From Plebeiibacterium sediminum (lineage in GTDB: Bacteria; Bacteroidota; Bacteroidia; Bacteroidales; Marinilabiliaceae), in NCBI RefSeq assembly GCF_026013605.1, contig NZ_JAPDPJ010000028.1, positions 1-64,000 on the forward strand: a stretch of DNA of 64,000 nt, written 5' to 3'. This document shows, in pieces, positions 17,390 to 26,648 of this stretch. Within the stretch, counting starts at the first letter, position 1. Every line of letters begins with the position of its first letter. Position numbers and translations under genes: made by a program. Below the pieces are notes generated by a model that was not told the origin of the DNA, ran no database searches, and saw only the letters and a list, made by a program, of their open reading frames with translations.

Positions 17390-17425
17390 TAACTACCCCG
17401 TTTTTCCCTTTTCGGGGTAGTTGAG
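17390..17425 (+). terminator. Terminator after the TonB gene
   Basis: AACTACCCCG and CGGGGTAGTT are perfect 10-bp arms with a T-rich loop between them; the stem is strong, although the following T run is weak. Confidence 0.6.
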
Positions 17426-17645
17426 TACATATCTTAACTATAACATTTGAAACACCCGAAAAGAATCAGTTCATCTTGGAAAATCAAAAGGATTTTTATA
17501 TACGATGATAACTGTTTTTACTCGCGAGTTCCTTTTGTCCTTCTAAAATTAAATAAGATGAAACGAGCCATGAGAACGAATTTTAACTCATGAGGATGAT
17601 ATAATTGGCGAGTTCCATTTGGCAATTAAAAGAAAAAATAAACAT
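17426..17645. other. Intergenic stretch with a direct repeat
   Basis: The 320 bases between the TonB stop and the DUF4837 start hold the terminator above and a repeated word GCGAGTTCC (about 17524 and 17608), each followed by similar TT-rich sequence. No gene is visible. The second repeat lies just before the lipoprotein start and may be part of its leader. Confidence 0.3.
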
Positions 17646-18665
17646 ATGAAAACTTTACTATATACATATCAGAATATTAGTGCTTTTAGAAAAATGCTAT
17701 TTATCGCGTTTTTAGGAGTAATGTTAATTGCAGCATGTAAAACACAGAGTAGTGAAAATAATATTCGTTCTATTGGTGCGCCAGGTGAATTATTAATTGT
17801 TATAGATCCTTCCTTTGAAAACACTATAGTAAAAGAAAAAGTAATTGAATTTGCAACTCAGGAGTTTCCTTGCATACCCCAGCCTGAACCTACATTTAGA
17901 ATTACAACAATTACTCCCGGCGATTTTGAAGGTCATTTTAAAACTTATCGGAATATTTTAATCATAAATCAGAGTATTATTCAAAAAGCACAAGTAAAAT
18001 ATAAGAGAAATGTATGGGCAAATGGTCAACAGGTAGTTGAGGTGGATTTTTCCGGAGCTGAAAATTTTGTGAATATGTTTGAGGATAATCAAACCCAAAT
18101 ATTTAATCACTTGTACTATGGAGATATAAATACTTTAGCTAACGCCAATAAAAAAGGAGCAGATGCAGCCACAGCACGTTACATTAAAAATAAGTATAAT
18201 TTGGATATTGTGATACCACAAGGCTATCGTCTGGTAAAAGATACTTTAGGTTTTACATGGTTTAGATATGATAAATTAGAAACCATACAATCAGTTATCT
18301 TTCATGAGTTTAATCTGGATAGCATACAATCTTTGAGTACTTCAGATTTAGTGGCACTTAGAAATAGGGTATCTAAAAAATTCGTTCCGGGACCTAATTC
18401 AAAATCATTTATGACCACAGAAGATCGCTTGCCAGTAGTGACCCAGCAAATTATGAACCAGGATATGGATATTATTGAAATGCGAGGCTTATGGAAGGTT
18501 GATGGTTATTTTATGGGAGGTCCATTTGTAAATTATTTTATTAAAGATGAAGCGAATCATAAACTAATCATGATAGAAGGTTTTGTCTATGCACCAAAAA
18601 AACAAAATAAGGCCTATTATGTGCGTCAGGTTGAATCTATTTTGCATTCGTTAAAGTTTAGTTAA
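17646..18665 (+). CDS. DUF4837 family lipoprotein
   Basis: The 339-residue protein matches DUF4837, a Bacteroidota-specific family of lipoproteins of unknown role: GAPGELLIVIDPSFEN near the mature N-terminus, a central FRTYRNILIINQS-like segment, and MRGLWKVDGYFMGGPFVNYF near the C-terminus. A lipobox (LIAAC) follows a hydrophobic stretch about 30 residues in. The ATG at 17646 is preferred over the frame's earlier TTG/ATT-like starts; an internal ATG at 17694 would give a more typical short signal peptide (MLFIAFLGVMLIAAC). Envelope location is likely. Confidence 0.8.
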   Translation: MKTLLYTYQNISAFRKMLFIAFLGVMLIAACKTQSSENNIRSIGAPGELLIVIDPSFENTIVKEKVIEFATQEFPCIPQPEPTFRITTITPGDFEGHFKTYRNILIINQSIIQKAQVKYKRNVWANGQQVVEVDFSGAENFVNMFEDNQTQIFNHLYYGDINTLANANKKGADAATARYIKNKYNLDIVIPQGYRLVKDTLGFTWFRYDKLETIQSVIFHEFNLDSIQSLSTSDLVALRNRVSKKFVPGPNSKSFMTTEDRLPVVTQQIMNQDMDIIEMRGLWKVDGYFMGGPFVNYFIKDEANHKLIMIEGFVYAPKKQNKAYYVRQVESILHSLKFS

Positions 18666-18757
18666 ATCGCTCATAGTTAACATTTTTTTTAAACGAAGAA
18701 TGGAGTCTTTGGATAATAATTACTTTATTTGCGGTTAATAAAATACGAGGAATTATT

Positions 18758-19780
18758 ATGTTGAAACAGGTATTGATTATTGCATCTATTATTTTTAGTA
18801 TTATTGGTGGTTTAGATGCTCAAACTAAAGATTTAGAAACAATAATCTCAAGAGGTGTTGCAGAGTATGAGTTAGGAAATTATGAAGATGCATTGAATTT
18901 CTTTAAACAGGCTTATAAATATGATAAATCGTCAAGTGTTGCTTGTTATGAGTTGGCACTAACTCATTTGGCGTTAAAAGATAACGAAAATGCTGCTCTT
19001 TTTAGTGGTAAATTAATTACTCGTAAAAATGCAGAATATCAGGAAGATGCTTATTTAATAAATGGATCGGCCTGGGAGAATTTAGGAAGAGAACACAGAG
19101 CCCGAAAGATCTATAAAGAAGGAATTAAAAAATTTCCTGGCAATTACTTGTTACGATATAACCTTGCATTGTCTTTATTTAATAGCAAAGAATATGATGA
19201 GGCTCAAAAATATGCCATCTCCGCAGTAGAACTGGCTCCGGATCATGGTAGCAGTCATTTATTGCTGGCTTATATAATGTTTGATAAGGGTGAGCGAGTA
19301 AAGAGTATGTTACCATTGTACTATTTTTTGTTAATTGAACAAGATAGTGATCGAAGTACTACAGCATATGATTTGCTCACTTCATTATGGGAGCAAGGAG
19401 TTACGATGAAAGGGCAAAGAGAAATTATGTTGGTCAATGCTGGCTATAAGTATAGTGACTTTGGTTCTGCCGAATTGGCTATTAGTTTAATGAAAGCTGC
19501 AGAAAAGAGTAATGAAATGGACGGATTGCAAAATAAACTCATCAATTTTGCCCAAAACAATCAGACCTTATTTAAACTTTTATCAGAGGCAGCAATAGAG
19601 AAAGAAGGATTTTGGTGGGATTTTTATGTTGACTTTTTTACTAAAATAGAAGAAAATAATCTTTCAGAGCCCTTTAGTTACTTTATAAGTAGCTGTAAAC
19701 ATAACGAAGATGTATTATTGTGGCTTTCTGAACATCATAAAGATTTTCAGAGATTTACGGCATGGATGGAAGTGTATTAA
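18758..19780 (+). CDS. Secreted tetratricopeptide-repeat protein
   Basis: The 340-residue protein has a signal peptide (MLKQVLIIASIIFSIIGGLDAQ) and at least four TPR-like helical repeats in residues ~28-185 (for example YELGNYEDALNFFKQAYKYD, NSKEYDEAQKYAISAVELAP). The C-terminal half is helical without clear repeats. TPR proteins act as binding scaffolds; the partner is not evident. It lies ~90 bp after the DUF4837 lipoprotein and may belong to the same envelope-related transcription unit. Confidence 0.75.
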   Translation: MLKQVLIIASIIFSIIGGLDAQTKDLETIISRGVAEYELGNYEDALNFFKQAYKYDKSSSVACYELALTHLALKDNENAALFSGKLITRKNAEYQEDAYLINGSAWENLGREHRARKIYKEGIKKFPGNYLLRYNLALSLFNSKEYDEAQKYAISAVELAPDHGSSHLLLAYIMFDKGERVKSMLPLYYFLLIEQDSDRSTTAYDLLTSLWEQGVTMKGQREIMLVNAGYKYSDFGSAELAISLMKAAEKSNEMDGLQNKLINFAQNNQTLFKLLSEAAIEKEGFWWDFYVDFFTKIEENNLSEPFSYFISSCKHNEDVLLWLSEHHKDFQRFTAWMEVY

Positions 19781-19894
19781 TAAACAAAAACTATTTATTT
19801 GTCAATATTGTGAGTGTTTTTTGAATCCAAAATCAATCTCATACGTAACATAACTTCGATGAAGAAGAATATTAACTATTAAACATTATAAGTT

Positions 19895-20086
19895 ATGTCA
19901 AAAATTAAAACAAAACATTTTCAATATACAGGATTAGATGATTTTGATAAAGTTATCGACCAGCAGATAAATGATTATATACAAGAAAAAAATATAGATT
20001 CTGATAAGCTGATTGATGTTAAGTATTCAGCCCATTCAAGTCAGGGGGTTAATACTTATTCCGCATTGCTGATATTCGAAGCATAA
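19895..20086 (+). CDS. Small Cse60-like cytoplasmic protein
   Basis: The 63-residue acidic protein has a helix (DFDKVIDQQINDYIQEKNI) followed by a strand-turn-strand ending YSALLIFEA. This resembles the short sporulation-protein Cse60 family, which despite its name is widespread in non-sporulating bacteria. Function unknown. A clean terminator hairpin follows immediately, so it is probably its own transcript. Confidence 0.55.
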   Translation: MSKIKTKHFQYTGLDDFDKVIDQQINDYIQEKNIDSDKLIDVKYSAHSSQGVNTYSALLIFEA

Positions 20087-20107
20087 AAGAATCAGGAAAA
20101 AATCAAT

Positions 20108-20148
20108 TAAAAGGTTGTGTTATTTATTTATAACACAGCCTTTTTTTA
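20108..20148 (+). terminator. Terminator after the small Cse60-like gene
   Basis: AAGGTTGTGTTAT and ATAACACAGCCTT pair across a short TTATTT loop (one G-T pair), followed by seven T residues. A classic rho-independent terminator; it also insulates the riboswitch downstream. Confidence 0.8.
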
Positions 20149-20164
20149 TGTACTTTTGTGTCCT

Positions 20165-20338
20165 CTTGTGGTAATACTTAAAGTATTTAAAAGGGAATCC
20201 TGTTACTTAGCATTATTTAAGGATTCAGGAACTGTACCCGCAGCCGTATTCTACCTATTTAGGTGAGATTAATACCACTGTTTTTATAATGGGAAGGTAC
20301 TCAAAAAAGAAAGTCGGAAAACCTGCCATAAGATCATG
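20165..20338 (+). ncRNA. Cobalamin riboswitch
   Basis: Conserved blocks appear in order: GGGAATCCTGTTA, GGATTCAGGAACTGTACCCGC, CCGTA, ACCACTG, GGGAAGGTAC, and the B12 box AAAGTCGGAAAACCTGCC (20310-20327). This is the adenosyl/aquo-cobalamin-binding core; binding of the cofactor normally lowers expression downstream. A small stem TTATC/GATAA (20344-20362) just before the start codon may be part of the expression platform, which would mean translational rather than transcriptional control. Confidence 0.92.
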
Positions 20339-20367
20339 TTTCATTATCCTTTCGGGAGATAAAAGTT

Positions 20368-21504
20368 ATGATGAGAAATTTCATTTTTATAGGTATTGTT
20401 GTTGCAGGATTTCTGGTGTCTTGTGGTCAGAAGAAATCTGATAGAATTGCTGCAACAGAACAGGTAATGCCGGATTCAGTTTATAATTCTGTTTATGCTA
20501 ACAGGTTTACAATTAAATACTTTAATAAGTATAAGGAAATACAGGTTGTACATCCCTGGGACTCCACAGCTGCGCCAATAAGTATTGTATTATCATCAGA
20601 TTCTCTTTTCTTAAAAGATCATCCTCAAGCGATTAAATTGCCTATAAGGAGATGGATTTCGGTGGCTTCTACCCAAATATGTTATGCAAATGAGTTAGAT
20701 GCTCTAAGCACCCTTGTGGGAATAGCAGAGCCCGAATATGTTTCCAATGAATATGTTCAGGATGGATTAAATAATGGTTCTATCAGAAATATAGGAACAG
20801 CCTATTCACCTGATATGGAAGTTGTTTTATCTTTAAATCCGGATATGATGATGGTATCTCCGTTTAAGGATGATTACTATGGACCTTTGCGAGAAGCCGG
20901 GATTAAGGTGGTAACAAATAGCAGTTATCTTGAAAATACACCACTGGGAAGAGTAGAATGGTTAGTTTATTTCTCTGCCTTTTTTAATAAAGAAAAAGAG
21001 GCCCTGGAAAAAGTGGATCAATTAGCTGCTAAATATGAGCAAGTAAAATTAGAAGCTACAAAAGCTTCTTCCCGCCCGAGTGTATTTTCAGGAAAAATAT
21101 TTCAGGGCATATGGTATGCTCCGGCAGCGCAGAGTTATAAAGCAAACTTTTTTAAAGATGCTGGTGTGGAGTATATTTTTAAAGACAAAGATGGAGTAGG
21201 TTCTTTAACTTATGATTTTGAAACAGTATATGAGGCTGCAGGTAATTGTGATTATTGGTCATTGTTGGTGAATTATCCCGGAGAATATAGTTATGCTGCA
21301 TTGAGTAAGGAAGATGCGAGATATGAGGATTTTAACGCATATAAAAACAGGAGTATAATATATTCAAATACATCAACTTCAAAATATTATGAGGAGGGTT
21401 TGTTAAGACCGGATTTGATACTGTCGGATATGGTTAAGCTGTTTCATCCTGAGTTATTACAAGGCTATGAACCTGTATTTTATAAAAAGCTGACTAAAGA
21501 GTAA
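20368..21504 (+). CDS. btuF: Cobalamin ABC importer, substrate-binding lipoprotein
   Basis: The 378-residue protein has a lipoprotein signal (lipobox LVSC, Cys19) and two lobes of the periplasmic binding fold used for cobalamin and iron complexes, with characteristic segments ALSTLVGIAEPEYV, VVLSLNPDMMMVSPF and PDLILSDMVKLFHPELL. The riboswitch directly upstream makes vitamin B12 (or a corrinoid) the most likely ligand rather than a siderophore. It is followed after 3 bp by the permease and then the ATPase. Two consecutive ATGs make the exact start uncertain by one codon. Confidence 0.85.
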   Translation: MMRNFIFIGIVVAGFLVSCGQKKSDRIAATEQVMPDSVYNSVYANRFTIKYFNKYKEIQVVHPWDSTAAPISIVLSSDSLFLKDHPQAIKLPIRRWISVASTQICYANELDALSTLVGIAEPEYVSNEYVQDGLNNGSIRNIGTAYSPDMEVVLSLNPDMMMVSPFKDDYYGPLREAGIKVVTNSSYLENTPLGRVEWLVYFSAFFNKEKEALEKVDQLAAKYEQVKLEATKASSRPSVFSGKIFQGIWYAPAAQSYKANFFKDAGVEYIFKDKDGVGSLTYDFETVYEAAGNCDYWSLLVNYPGEYSYAALSKEDARYEDFNAYKNRSIIYSNTSTSKYYEEGLLRPDLILSDMVKLFHPELLQGYEPVFYKKLTKE

Positions 21505-21507
21505 AGT

Positions 21508-22554
21508 ATGCAGGGAGAAGTTGCAAAAAGCAGAAAGAAATTGGCTTTTGCCGGTTTAGGGGTGTTGTTATTACTGTTGCTTATTATGAATATCTCGTTG
21601 GGATCAGTATATATTCCATTTAGTGTAATCTTCAAATGGATTGCAGGGCAGGGAACTGAAAATGAGATATGGGGAAATATTCTTCTGAAGTCAAGATTTC
21701 CGCAAACGATAACAGCCTTATTAGCCGGAGCTGCTTTAGCTGTAGGAGGATTACAAATGCAAACTTTATTTAGAAACCCTCTGGCAGGTCCGTCCATTTT
21801 AGGAATTAGTTCAGGAGCCGGACTTGGTGTTGCTATAGTTGTATTATCATTCGGTATTTTTGGAGGTTTATCCACATTAGTTGCTAGTTCTTTTGGAGTG
21901 ATAACTATATCATTTGCTGCTTTTATAGGTGCGTTTGGTGTTTTGTTTATGGTTTTATTTTTAGCCAGAAAACTTAAAAATAATGCCATGCTTTTGATCG
22001 TAGGTATTATGGTTGGTTACGCTTCGAGTGCCATAGTTGGATTATTGCAGTTTTTTAGTGCAAAGGAAGATATAAAAAGTTATGTAGTATGGGAGTTGGG
22101 CTCCTTTAATAATATATCATGGGATAAACATTTAATATTTATTCCTTTGTTAATCATTGGACTTATAGGTTCTTTATTTTTGATCAAATCATTAAATGTT
22201 TTATTGTTGGGTGAAAACTATGCTTCAAATCTGGGATTGAATATAAAGCGATCCAGATTGGGAATTTTGGTTGTTACCGGTTTATTAACTGCCACAGTAA
22301 CTGCTTTTTGTGGTCCTATTGCCTTTTTAGGTTTAGCCGTTCCTCATTTATGTAAAGGATTATTTAAAACGGCTGATCATTCAGTATTGATACCTGCAGT
22401 CATGGTTTTAGGGGCTTCTCTTGCTTTGTTTTGTAATGTAATAGCCCGATTGCCCGGATTTGATGGAGCCTTACCTATAAATGCAGTTACTTCATTAATT
22501 GGTGCACCAATTGTTGTATCTGTAATTTTAAAAAGAAGAAATTTATCGCAATAA
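21508..22554 (+). CDS. btuC: Cobalamin ABC importer, membrane permease
   Basis: The 348-residue protein is a FecCD/BtuC-type permease with about ten membrane helices. Family landmarks include LKSRFPQTITALLAGAALAV, GGLQMQTLFRNPLAGPSILG (residues ~80-97) and a C-terminal CGPIAFLGLAVPHL. Length is typical (~330-350). It sits 3 bp after the binding protein and shares its riboswitch control. Confidence 0.9.
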   Translation: MQGEVAKSRKKLAFAGLGVLLLLLLIMNISLGSVYIPFSVIFKWIAGQGTENEIWGNILLKSRFPQTITALLAGAALAVGGLQMQTLFRNPLAGPSILGISSGAGLGVAIVVLSFGIFGGLSTLVASSFGVITISFAAFIGAFGVLFMVLFLARKLKNNAMLLIVGIMVGYASSAIVGLLQFFSAKEDIKSYVVWELGSFNNISWDKHLIFIPLLIIGLIGSLFLIKSLNVLLLGENYASNLGLNIKRSRLGILVVTGLLTATVTAFCGPIAFLGLAVPHLCKGLFKTADHSVLIPAVMVLGASLALFCNVIARLPGFDGALPINAVTSLIGAPIVVSVILKRRNLSQ

Positions 22555-22571
22555 GTTGTGTAGTTTGGATT

Positions 22572-23573
22572 ATGATGAAGGAATTATTAAAAGTAAATCA
22601 ACTCTCTGTAGGCTACAATAGCGGATCAGCTCCTTTGCACTCAAATATCAATGTTGAGGTATTGGAGGGTGAGTTTATTTGTTTGTTAGGACCTAATGGA
22701 GCAGGAAAATCTACACTAATTAAAACCTTGTCTGGTTTTTTACAACCAATACATGGGACTGTTTTATATGGAGAGCAAGATTTAAATACACTACCTGAAT
22801 CTCAAATTTCGAAAATGGTAAGTGTTGTTCTTACGGACCGTATTCAAATACAAAATCTTACTGTTTTTGAGCTGGTTGCTCTGGGAAGAACACCTTATAC
22901 CGGATTCTTTGGTAAATTAACTCCTGACGATGTGCAGTTGGTTCATAAGGCTATAGATGAAGTTGGTTTAAAAGGCTATACTTACAAAACCATTGATAAA
23001 ATGAGTGATGGAGAGCGTCAAAAGGCCATGATTGCTAAAGCGCTTGTACAGGAAACTCCTTTTATCATTTTGGATGAACCAACAGCGTTTTTAGATCTTC
23101 CGGCTAAACTAGAAATTATGCAACTTCTCAAGAGGTTGTCCTGCGAAAAGAAGAGAGGTATTTTATTGTCTACGCATGATTTGGAAATGGCACTTCAAAT
23201 AGCAGATAAAATTTGGTTGTTAGCTCAGGGTAAAGAATTAAAAGTTGGAATTCCTGAAGATCTTATTTTGTCAAATGATTTTAAAACTTTTTTCGAGCGG
23301 GAAGGAGTGGTGTTTGATAATAATTCAGGTTCGTTTAAGTATCACAGAATTAATAGTAAGCCGGTTGCTTTAGAGGGGGATAGTGTGGCCTCAAAATGGG
23401 TTGGAAGAGCTCTTTATCGATTGGGCTATAATCCTGTATCGGATAGCTGTGAATATAAGATTAATGTTGTCTCAAATGGTGACAATCTATATAGTTTCTA
23501 TGAAAACGACAAACTTATGATTGAATGCAATAAAATACAGACTCTAATGGAAAAGGTTGTAGAAACATATTAG
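22572..23573 (+). CDS. btuD: Cobalamin ABC importer, ATPase with C-terminal extension
   Basis: Residues 1-~245 form a standard FecE/BtuD ATPase with Walker A GPNGAGKST (40-48), a signature variant MSDGERQ, Walker B FIILDEPTAFLD and switch His in STHD. The final ~85 residues, with KWVGRALYRLGYNPV and a small beta-rich tail, are beyond the usual ~255 length and recur in Bacteroidota homologues; their purpose is unknown. Third gene of the riboswitch-controlled operon, which ends at a hairpin. Confidence 0.88.
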   Translation: MMKELLKVNQLSVGYNSGSAPLHSNINVEVLEGEFICLLGPNGAGKSTLIKTLSGFLQPIHGTVLYGEQDLNTLPESQISKMVSVVLTDRIQIQNLTVFELVALGRTPYTGFFGKLTPDDVQLVHKAIDEVGLKGYTYKTIDKMSDGERQKAMIAKALVQETPFIILDEPTAFLDLPAKLEIMQLLKRLSCEKKRGILLSTHDLEMALQIADKIWLLAQGKELKVGIPEDLILSNDFKTFFEREGVVFDNNSGSFKYHRINSKPVALEGDSVASKWVGRALYRLGYNPVSDSCEYKINVVSNGDNLYSFYENDKLMIECNKIQTLMEKVVETY

Positions 23574-23607
23574 AGCAAGGTTTGTATTGAGAATCTGACA
23601 TGTAAAA

Positions 23608-23634
23608 GTTGAATTCACATCAATAGAATTCAAC
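23608..23634. terminator. Bidirectional hairpin between btuD and the FKBP gene
   Basis: GTTGAATTC and GAATTCAAC are perfect 9-bp arms with a 9-nt loop. The two genes converge here and the FKBP stop codon lies inside the hairpin. T runs are weak on both sides. Confidence 0.45.
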
Positions 23635-24051
23635 CAGATTTACATCAAAAATAACCACAGCGTAAGGACCAATTCTACCACCAGAACCTTTTTTACCCCA
23701 GCCTAATTCAGGAGGTACAAAAAACTTATAGCGGGCACCTGGTTTCATCATCATTAAGCCTTCCTGATAACCTTCAATGGTTTCATTCAGTTTAAACTCC
23801 ATGGTTGAATTTTCTTTATAGGTGTCATCTAATACTTTACCACCTAAAAGCATAGCGCGTTGATGTACAATCACAATGCTGTTTTCATCCGGAGAATCGC
23901 CTTCACCTTCTTTTATAATTTCGTATTGAAGACCGGAAGCTGTTTCTTTGATATTGGGCTTTTTAATGTTTAGAGCCAGAAAGTCATCAGAGTTCTTTCT
24001 GTTTTGACCTGCTGACCCACCTAATTTTTGTTTTTTATTTCCTCTCGCCAT
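23620..24051 (-). CDS. FKBP-type peptidyl-prolyl isomerase
   Basis: The 143-residue protein has a basic, disordered N-terminus (MARGNKKQKLGGSAGQNRK) and one FKBP domain (~35-143) with the usual segments TASGLQYEIIKEGEGDSP, NETIEGYQEGLMMMKPG and FFVPPELGWGKKG. It catalyses proline cis-trans isomerisation or acts as a folding chaperone. No signal peptide or lipobox is visible, so it is probably cytoplasmic, unlike many Bacteroidota FKBPs. It is preceded by a well-formed TTG/TATATTTG promoter. Confidence 0.9.
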   Translation of the reverse strand: MARGNKKQKLGGSAGQNRKNSDDFLALNIKKPNIKETASGLQYEIIKEGEGDSPDENSIVIVHQRAMLLGGKVLDDTYKENSTMEFKLNETIEGYQEGLMMMKPGARYKFFVPPELGWGKKGSGGRIGPYAVVIFDVNLVEFY

Positions 24052-24066
24052 ATCTTATGTTTGTGG

Positions 24067-24099
24067 CAAATATAATAATTAGCATTAAAAAGCTCCAAA
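24067..24099 (-). promoter_or_regulatory. Bacteroidota-type promoter of the FKBP gene
   Basis: On the minus strand TTTG (24099-24096) is followed after 21 nt by TATATTTG (24074-24067), a perfect TAnnTTTG -7 element. The start would fall 10-15 bp before the FKBP ATG region. Confidence 0.5.
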
Positions 24100-24115
24100 T
24101 CGTAGATTTACACTG

Positions 24116-25141
24116 CTATTTTAAAACGATGTATACAGGTAAATGGTCGCTGTAACCTTTTAAATAAGTTCTTCCACCAAAAGTTCTTAATAAATATCCC
24201 TTGTATTTCCCATCTTGCTGAAATAAAAATGGTTTGTTAAACACAACTGCAGTATCTAATGATAATCCAGAAGTACTTTGAATTAATGGATCAGAAACAA
24301 TGATCTGATCAAATAAATCCCATTCTCCTTTGTAATATAAAGTTCCTTTACCTGATTTATAAATATCTGCCATGGTGTTGTGTAGCTTAAATGGCTGAGC
24401 TAGATTTTCATCTTCTTTTAAAAGATATTTTGTAACAGATACATCTGTTGGATTGTCATTAAGATCCCCCATTGTAATGATTTTAGAATGGATGTTCTGA
24501 TTCAGTAATGAATCAATAATGTGTCTGTTAAGCTCAGCAGCTGCTTTTCTTAAAGGAATACTTCTTTCAGTTCCTCCATATCTGCTGGGCCAGTGATTAA
24601 CAATAATATTTAAAGTATCGGAGTTTAGTATTCCTTTTACCAATAATTGATCACGGGTAAAAATTCTGTTACCTGAATCTATATCATGAATTAATAAAGG
24701 GAAATACTTCTTGTCAATCACCTGAAATGATTCAGCTTTGTATAAAAGTGCCACATCAATACCCCTTTTATCCGGAGAATCCTGATGTACAATCTGATAA
24801 TTGAATTTACTAAGGTTCGTACTTGATATTAAATCTTCAAGTACCTTTTTGTTTTCTACCTCACATACACCAATAATATCAGGAGCGATTAAGCTTTGAT
24901 CTTCACCAAGTTTTGCAATAACCTGACTCATGTTATTAATCTTGGTATTGTATTTTTCAGTATCCCAATTTTTAGAACCATCAGGTGTAAATTCTCCATC
25001 TCTGATGTTTGGATCATTTATGGTATCAAATAAATTTTCGAGATTATAAAACGCAACGATTCGTTTTTGAGCAGGTTGGTTGGTACATTGAAAAAAAACA
25101 ATTGATAATAAGCATATTATCGCAAATATTCTTGTATTCAT
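24116..25141 (-). CDS. Secreted endonuclease/exonuclease/phosphatase-family lipoprotein
   Basis: The 341-residue protein has a lipoprotein signal (lipobox FFQC, Cys19) and a complete EEP domain: FYNLENLFD, IIGVCEVENK (metal-binding Glu), IVNHWPSRYGG, TMGDLNDNP (catalytic Asp/Asn) and a final YSDHLPVYI (Asp-His pair). It should be an Mg-dependent phosphodiesterase acting on extracellular or periplasmic DNA, a phosphoester or a phospholipid head group; substrate cannot be told. Monocistronic on the minus strand. Confidence 0.85.
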   Translation of the reverse strand: MNTRIFAIICLLSIVFFQCTNQPAQKRIVAFYNLENLFDTINDPNIRDGEFTPDGSKNWDTEKYNTKINNMSQVIAKLGEDQSLIAPDIIGVCEVENKKVLEDLISSTNLSKFNYQIVHQDSPDKRGIDVALLYKAESFQVIDKKYFPLLIHDIDSGNRIFTRDQLLVKGILNSDTLNIIVNHWPSRYGGTERSIPLRKAAAELNRHIIDSLLNQNIHSKIITMGDLNDNPTDVSVTKYLLKEDENLAQPFKLHNTMADIYKSGKGTLYYKGEWDLFDQIIVSDPLIQSTSGLSLDTAVVFNKPFLFQQDGKYKGYLLRTFGGRTYLKGYSDHLPVYIVLK

Positions 25142-25250
25142 CTATTAAAGTTGTTATAAGATTAGATGTAGCTTTAATACGCAAAGTATAAGCCATCACT
25201 ATAATTAAATAATGATGCAAAATATACATTTTATTTAGGTATTGAAAGGG

Positions 25251-25622
25251 TTAAACACCTATTTCCTTAATAATATCTCTTATTCTGTCAAGATGAATAT
25301 CTAAAAGCTGATGGTTCTTTTGTCTTAGTTCAAGATGGTCTTTGAGATACTCATGATCTTCGGTGATTGGAAAATCCTTATTATAAAACTTAAGTTCCTG
25401 TTCTTTAATATCTATTCTGCTTTTAAGTTTAATCAAATTGTCTTTATGTTCTTCTAAAGCCAGAAGTTCAATGGAGTTAAGCGCATCTTTTTTTCTTTCT
25501 TCAGGAAGTTTTTGATTATGAGAAATCATCAAATTCACTTCGCTAACAAACAAATCAAGTCTCTTTTTCCATAAAATATGTTCCAACTCGATGTCCATTA
25601 ATTGTATTGAGCCATTCTTCAT
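25251..25622 (-). CDS. Hypothetical helical protein
   Basis: The 123-residue protein is rich in Leu, Lys, Glu and His and appears almost entirely alpha-helical, with heptad-like spacing in IELLALEEHKDNLIKLKSRIDIKEQEL that suggests a coiled coil. No signal peptide, no metal motif. Possibly a small cytoplasmic dimeric protein; family not recognised. Confidence 0.55.
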   Translation of the reverse strand: MKNGSIQLMDIELEHILWKKRLDLFVSEVNLMISHNQKLPEERKKDALNSIELLALEEHKDNLIKLKSRIDIKEQELKFYNKDFPITEDHEYLKDHLELRQKNHQLLDIHLDRIRDIIKEIGV

Positions 25623-25748
25623 TTTACTGTCGTTTTAAGAGTGAGGTAAATGCTTTATATTAAAATTAAGAAATAAAGATTTAATAATCCACAGAAAAAA
25701 CTATTTATCTGCAATCAAACTTAAAATGAATTATGGTAGCTATAAAAA

Positions 25749-25786
25749 ATAAAAGTTGGCTAAATGATTAACCAACTTTTATTGCA
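25749..25786 (-). terminator. Terminator after nadC
   Basis: AATAAAAGTTGG and CCAACTTTTATT are perfect 12-bp arms with a 14-nt loop, lying ~17-50 bp beyond the nadC stop. On the minus strand it ends in T-rich sequence. Confidence 0.7.
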
Positions 25787-25802
25787 TGTTTTACTTTAGT
25801 TT

Positions 25803-26648
25803 TTATATCGCTTTTAAGCTTAAATCCATACTTTTAATATGGTGGGTAAGTGCTCCTACCGAAATATAATCTACGCCACATTCCGCATAATCTCTAAGTG
25901 TATCTAAAGTAATGCCACCAGAAGATTCTGTTTCGTACTTACCTGCTATTAAATCTACTGCTTTTTTTGTGTCAGCAGGAGTGAAGTTATCTAACATGAT
26001 TCTGTGAATACCTCCAACTTTAAGTACTTCGTTTAATTCATCAAAGTCACGGACTTCAACTTCAATTTTTAAGTCTTTATTTTTTTCTTTAAGGTATTTG
26101 TGAACAGAATTTACAGCCTTTTCAATTCCTCCGGCAAAGTCAATATGATTGTCTTTTAGCATAATCATATCGTATAAGCCAATTCTATGATTTACGCCAC
26201 CGCCAATTTTAACTGCCAGTTTTTCAATTTCACGTAATCCTGGAGTGGTTTTTCTGGTATCCAGTACTTTTGTGTGCAGGCCTTCCAGTTTTTTAATATA
26301 AACATTAGTGTTTGTGGCAATTCCACTCATGCGCTGCATAATGTTTAATACCAAACGTTCAGCTTTAAGTAAATCAAGTGTTCTTCCTTCTACGATAAAA
26401 ACAATATCTCCAACCTTTACTTCAGCACCATCGTTAATAAAAGATTCAATTTTTATTTCCGGGTCAAACTTTTTAAAAACTTTTTTTGCAATTTCTACTC
26501 CTGCAATAATTCCATCTTCTTTAACTAAAAGTTGAGCTTTTCCAATTGCAGTTTCCGGAATGCATGATTGAGAGGAATGGTCGCCATCACCTACATCTTC
26601 ACGAATAGCATTATCAATAATGGCATTAAGTGTAGTTTCGTTAATCAT
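25803..26648 (-). CDS. nadC: Quinolinate phosphoribosyltransferase (carboxylating)
   Basis: The 281-residue enzyme converts quinolinate and PRPP to nicotinate mononucleotide in de novo NAD synthesis. Family motifs are clear: ERLVLNIMQRMSGIAT, DTRKTTPGLR (substrate-binding Arg/Lys), NHRIGLYDMIMLKDNH and ESSGGITLDTLRDYAECGVD near the C-terminus. Length is normal. It overlaps the upstream DUF4783 gene by 8 bp, so the two are probably translationally coupled, an arrangement whose reason is unknown. nadA and nadB are not in the window. Confidence 0.95.
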   Translation of the reverse strand: MINETTLNAIIDNAIREDVGDGDHSSQSCIPETAIGKAQLLVKEDGIIAGVEIAKKVFKKFDPEIKIESFINDGAEVKVGDIVFIVEGRTLDLLKAERLVLNIMQRMSGIATNTNVYIKKLEGLHTKVLDTRKTTPGLREIEKLAVKIGGGVNHRIGLYDMIMLKDNHIDFAGGIEKAVNSVHKYLKEKNKDLKIEVEVRDFDELNEVLKVGGIHRIMLDNFTPADTKKAVDLIAGKYETESSGGITLDTLRDYAECGVDYISVGALTHHIKSMDLSLKAI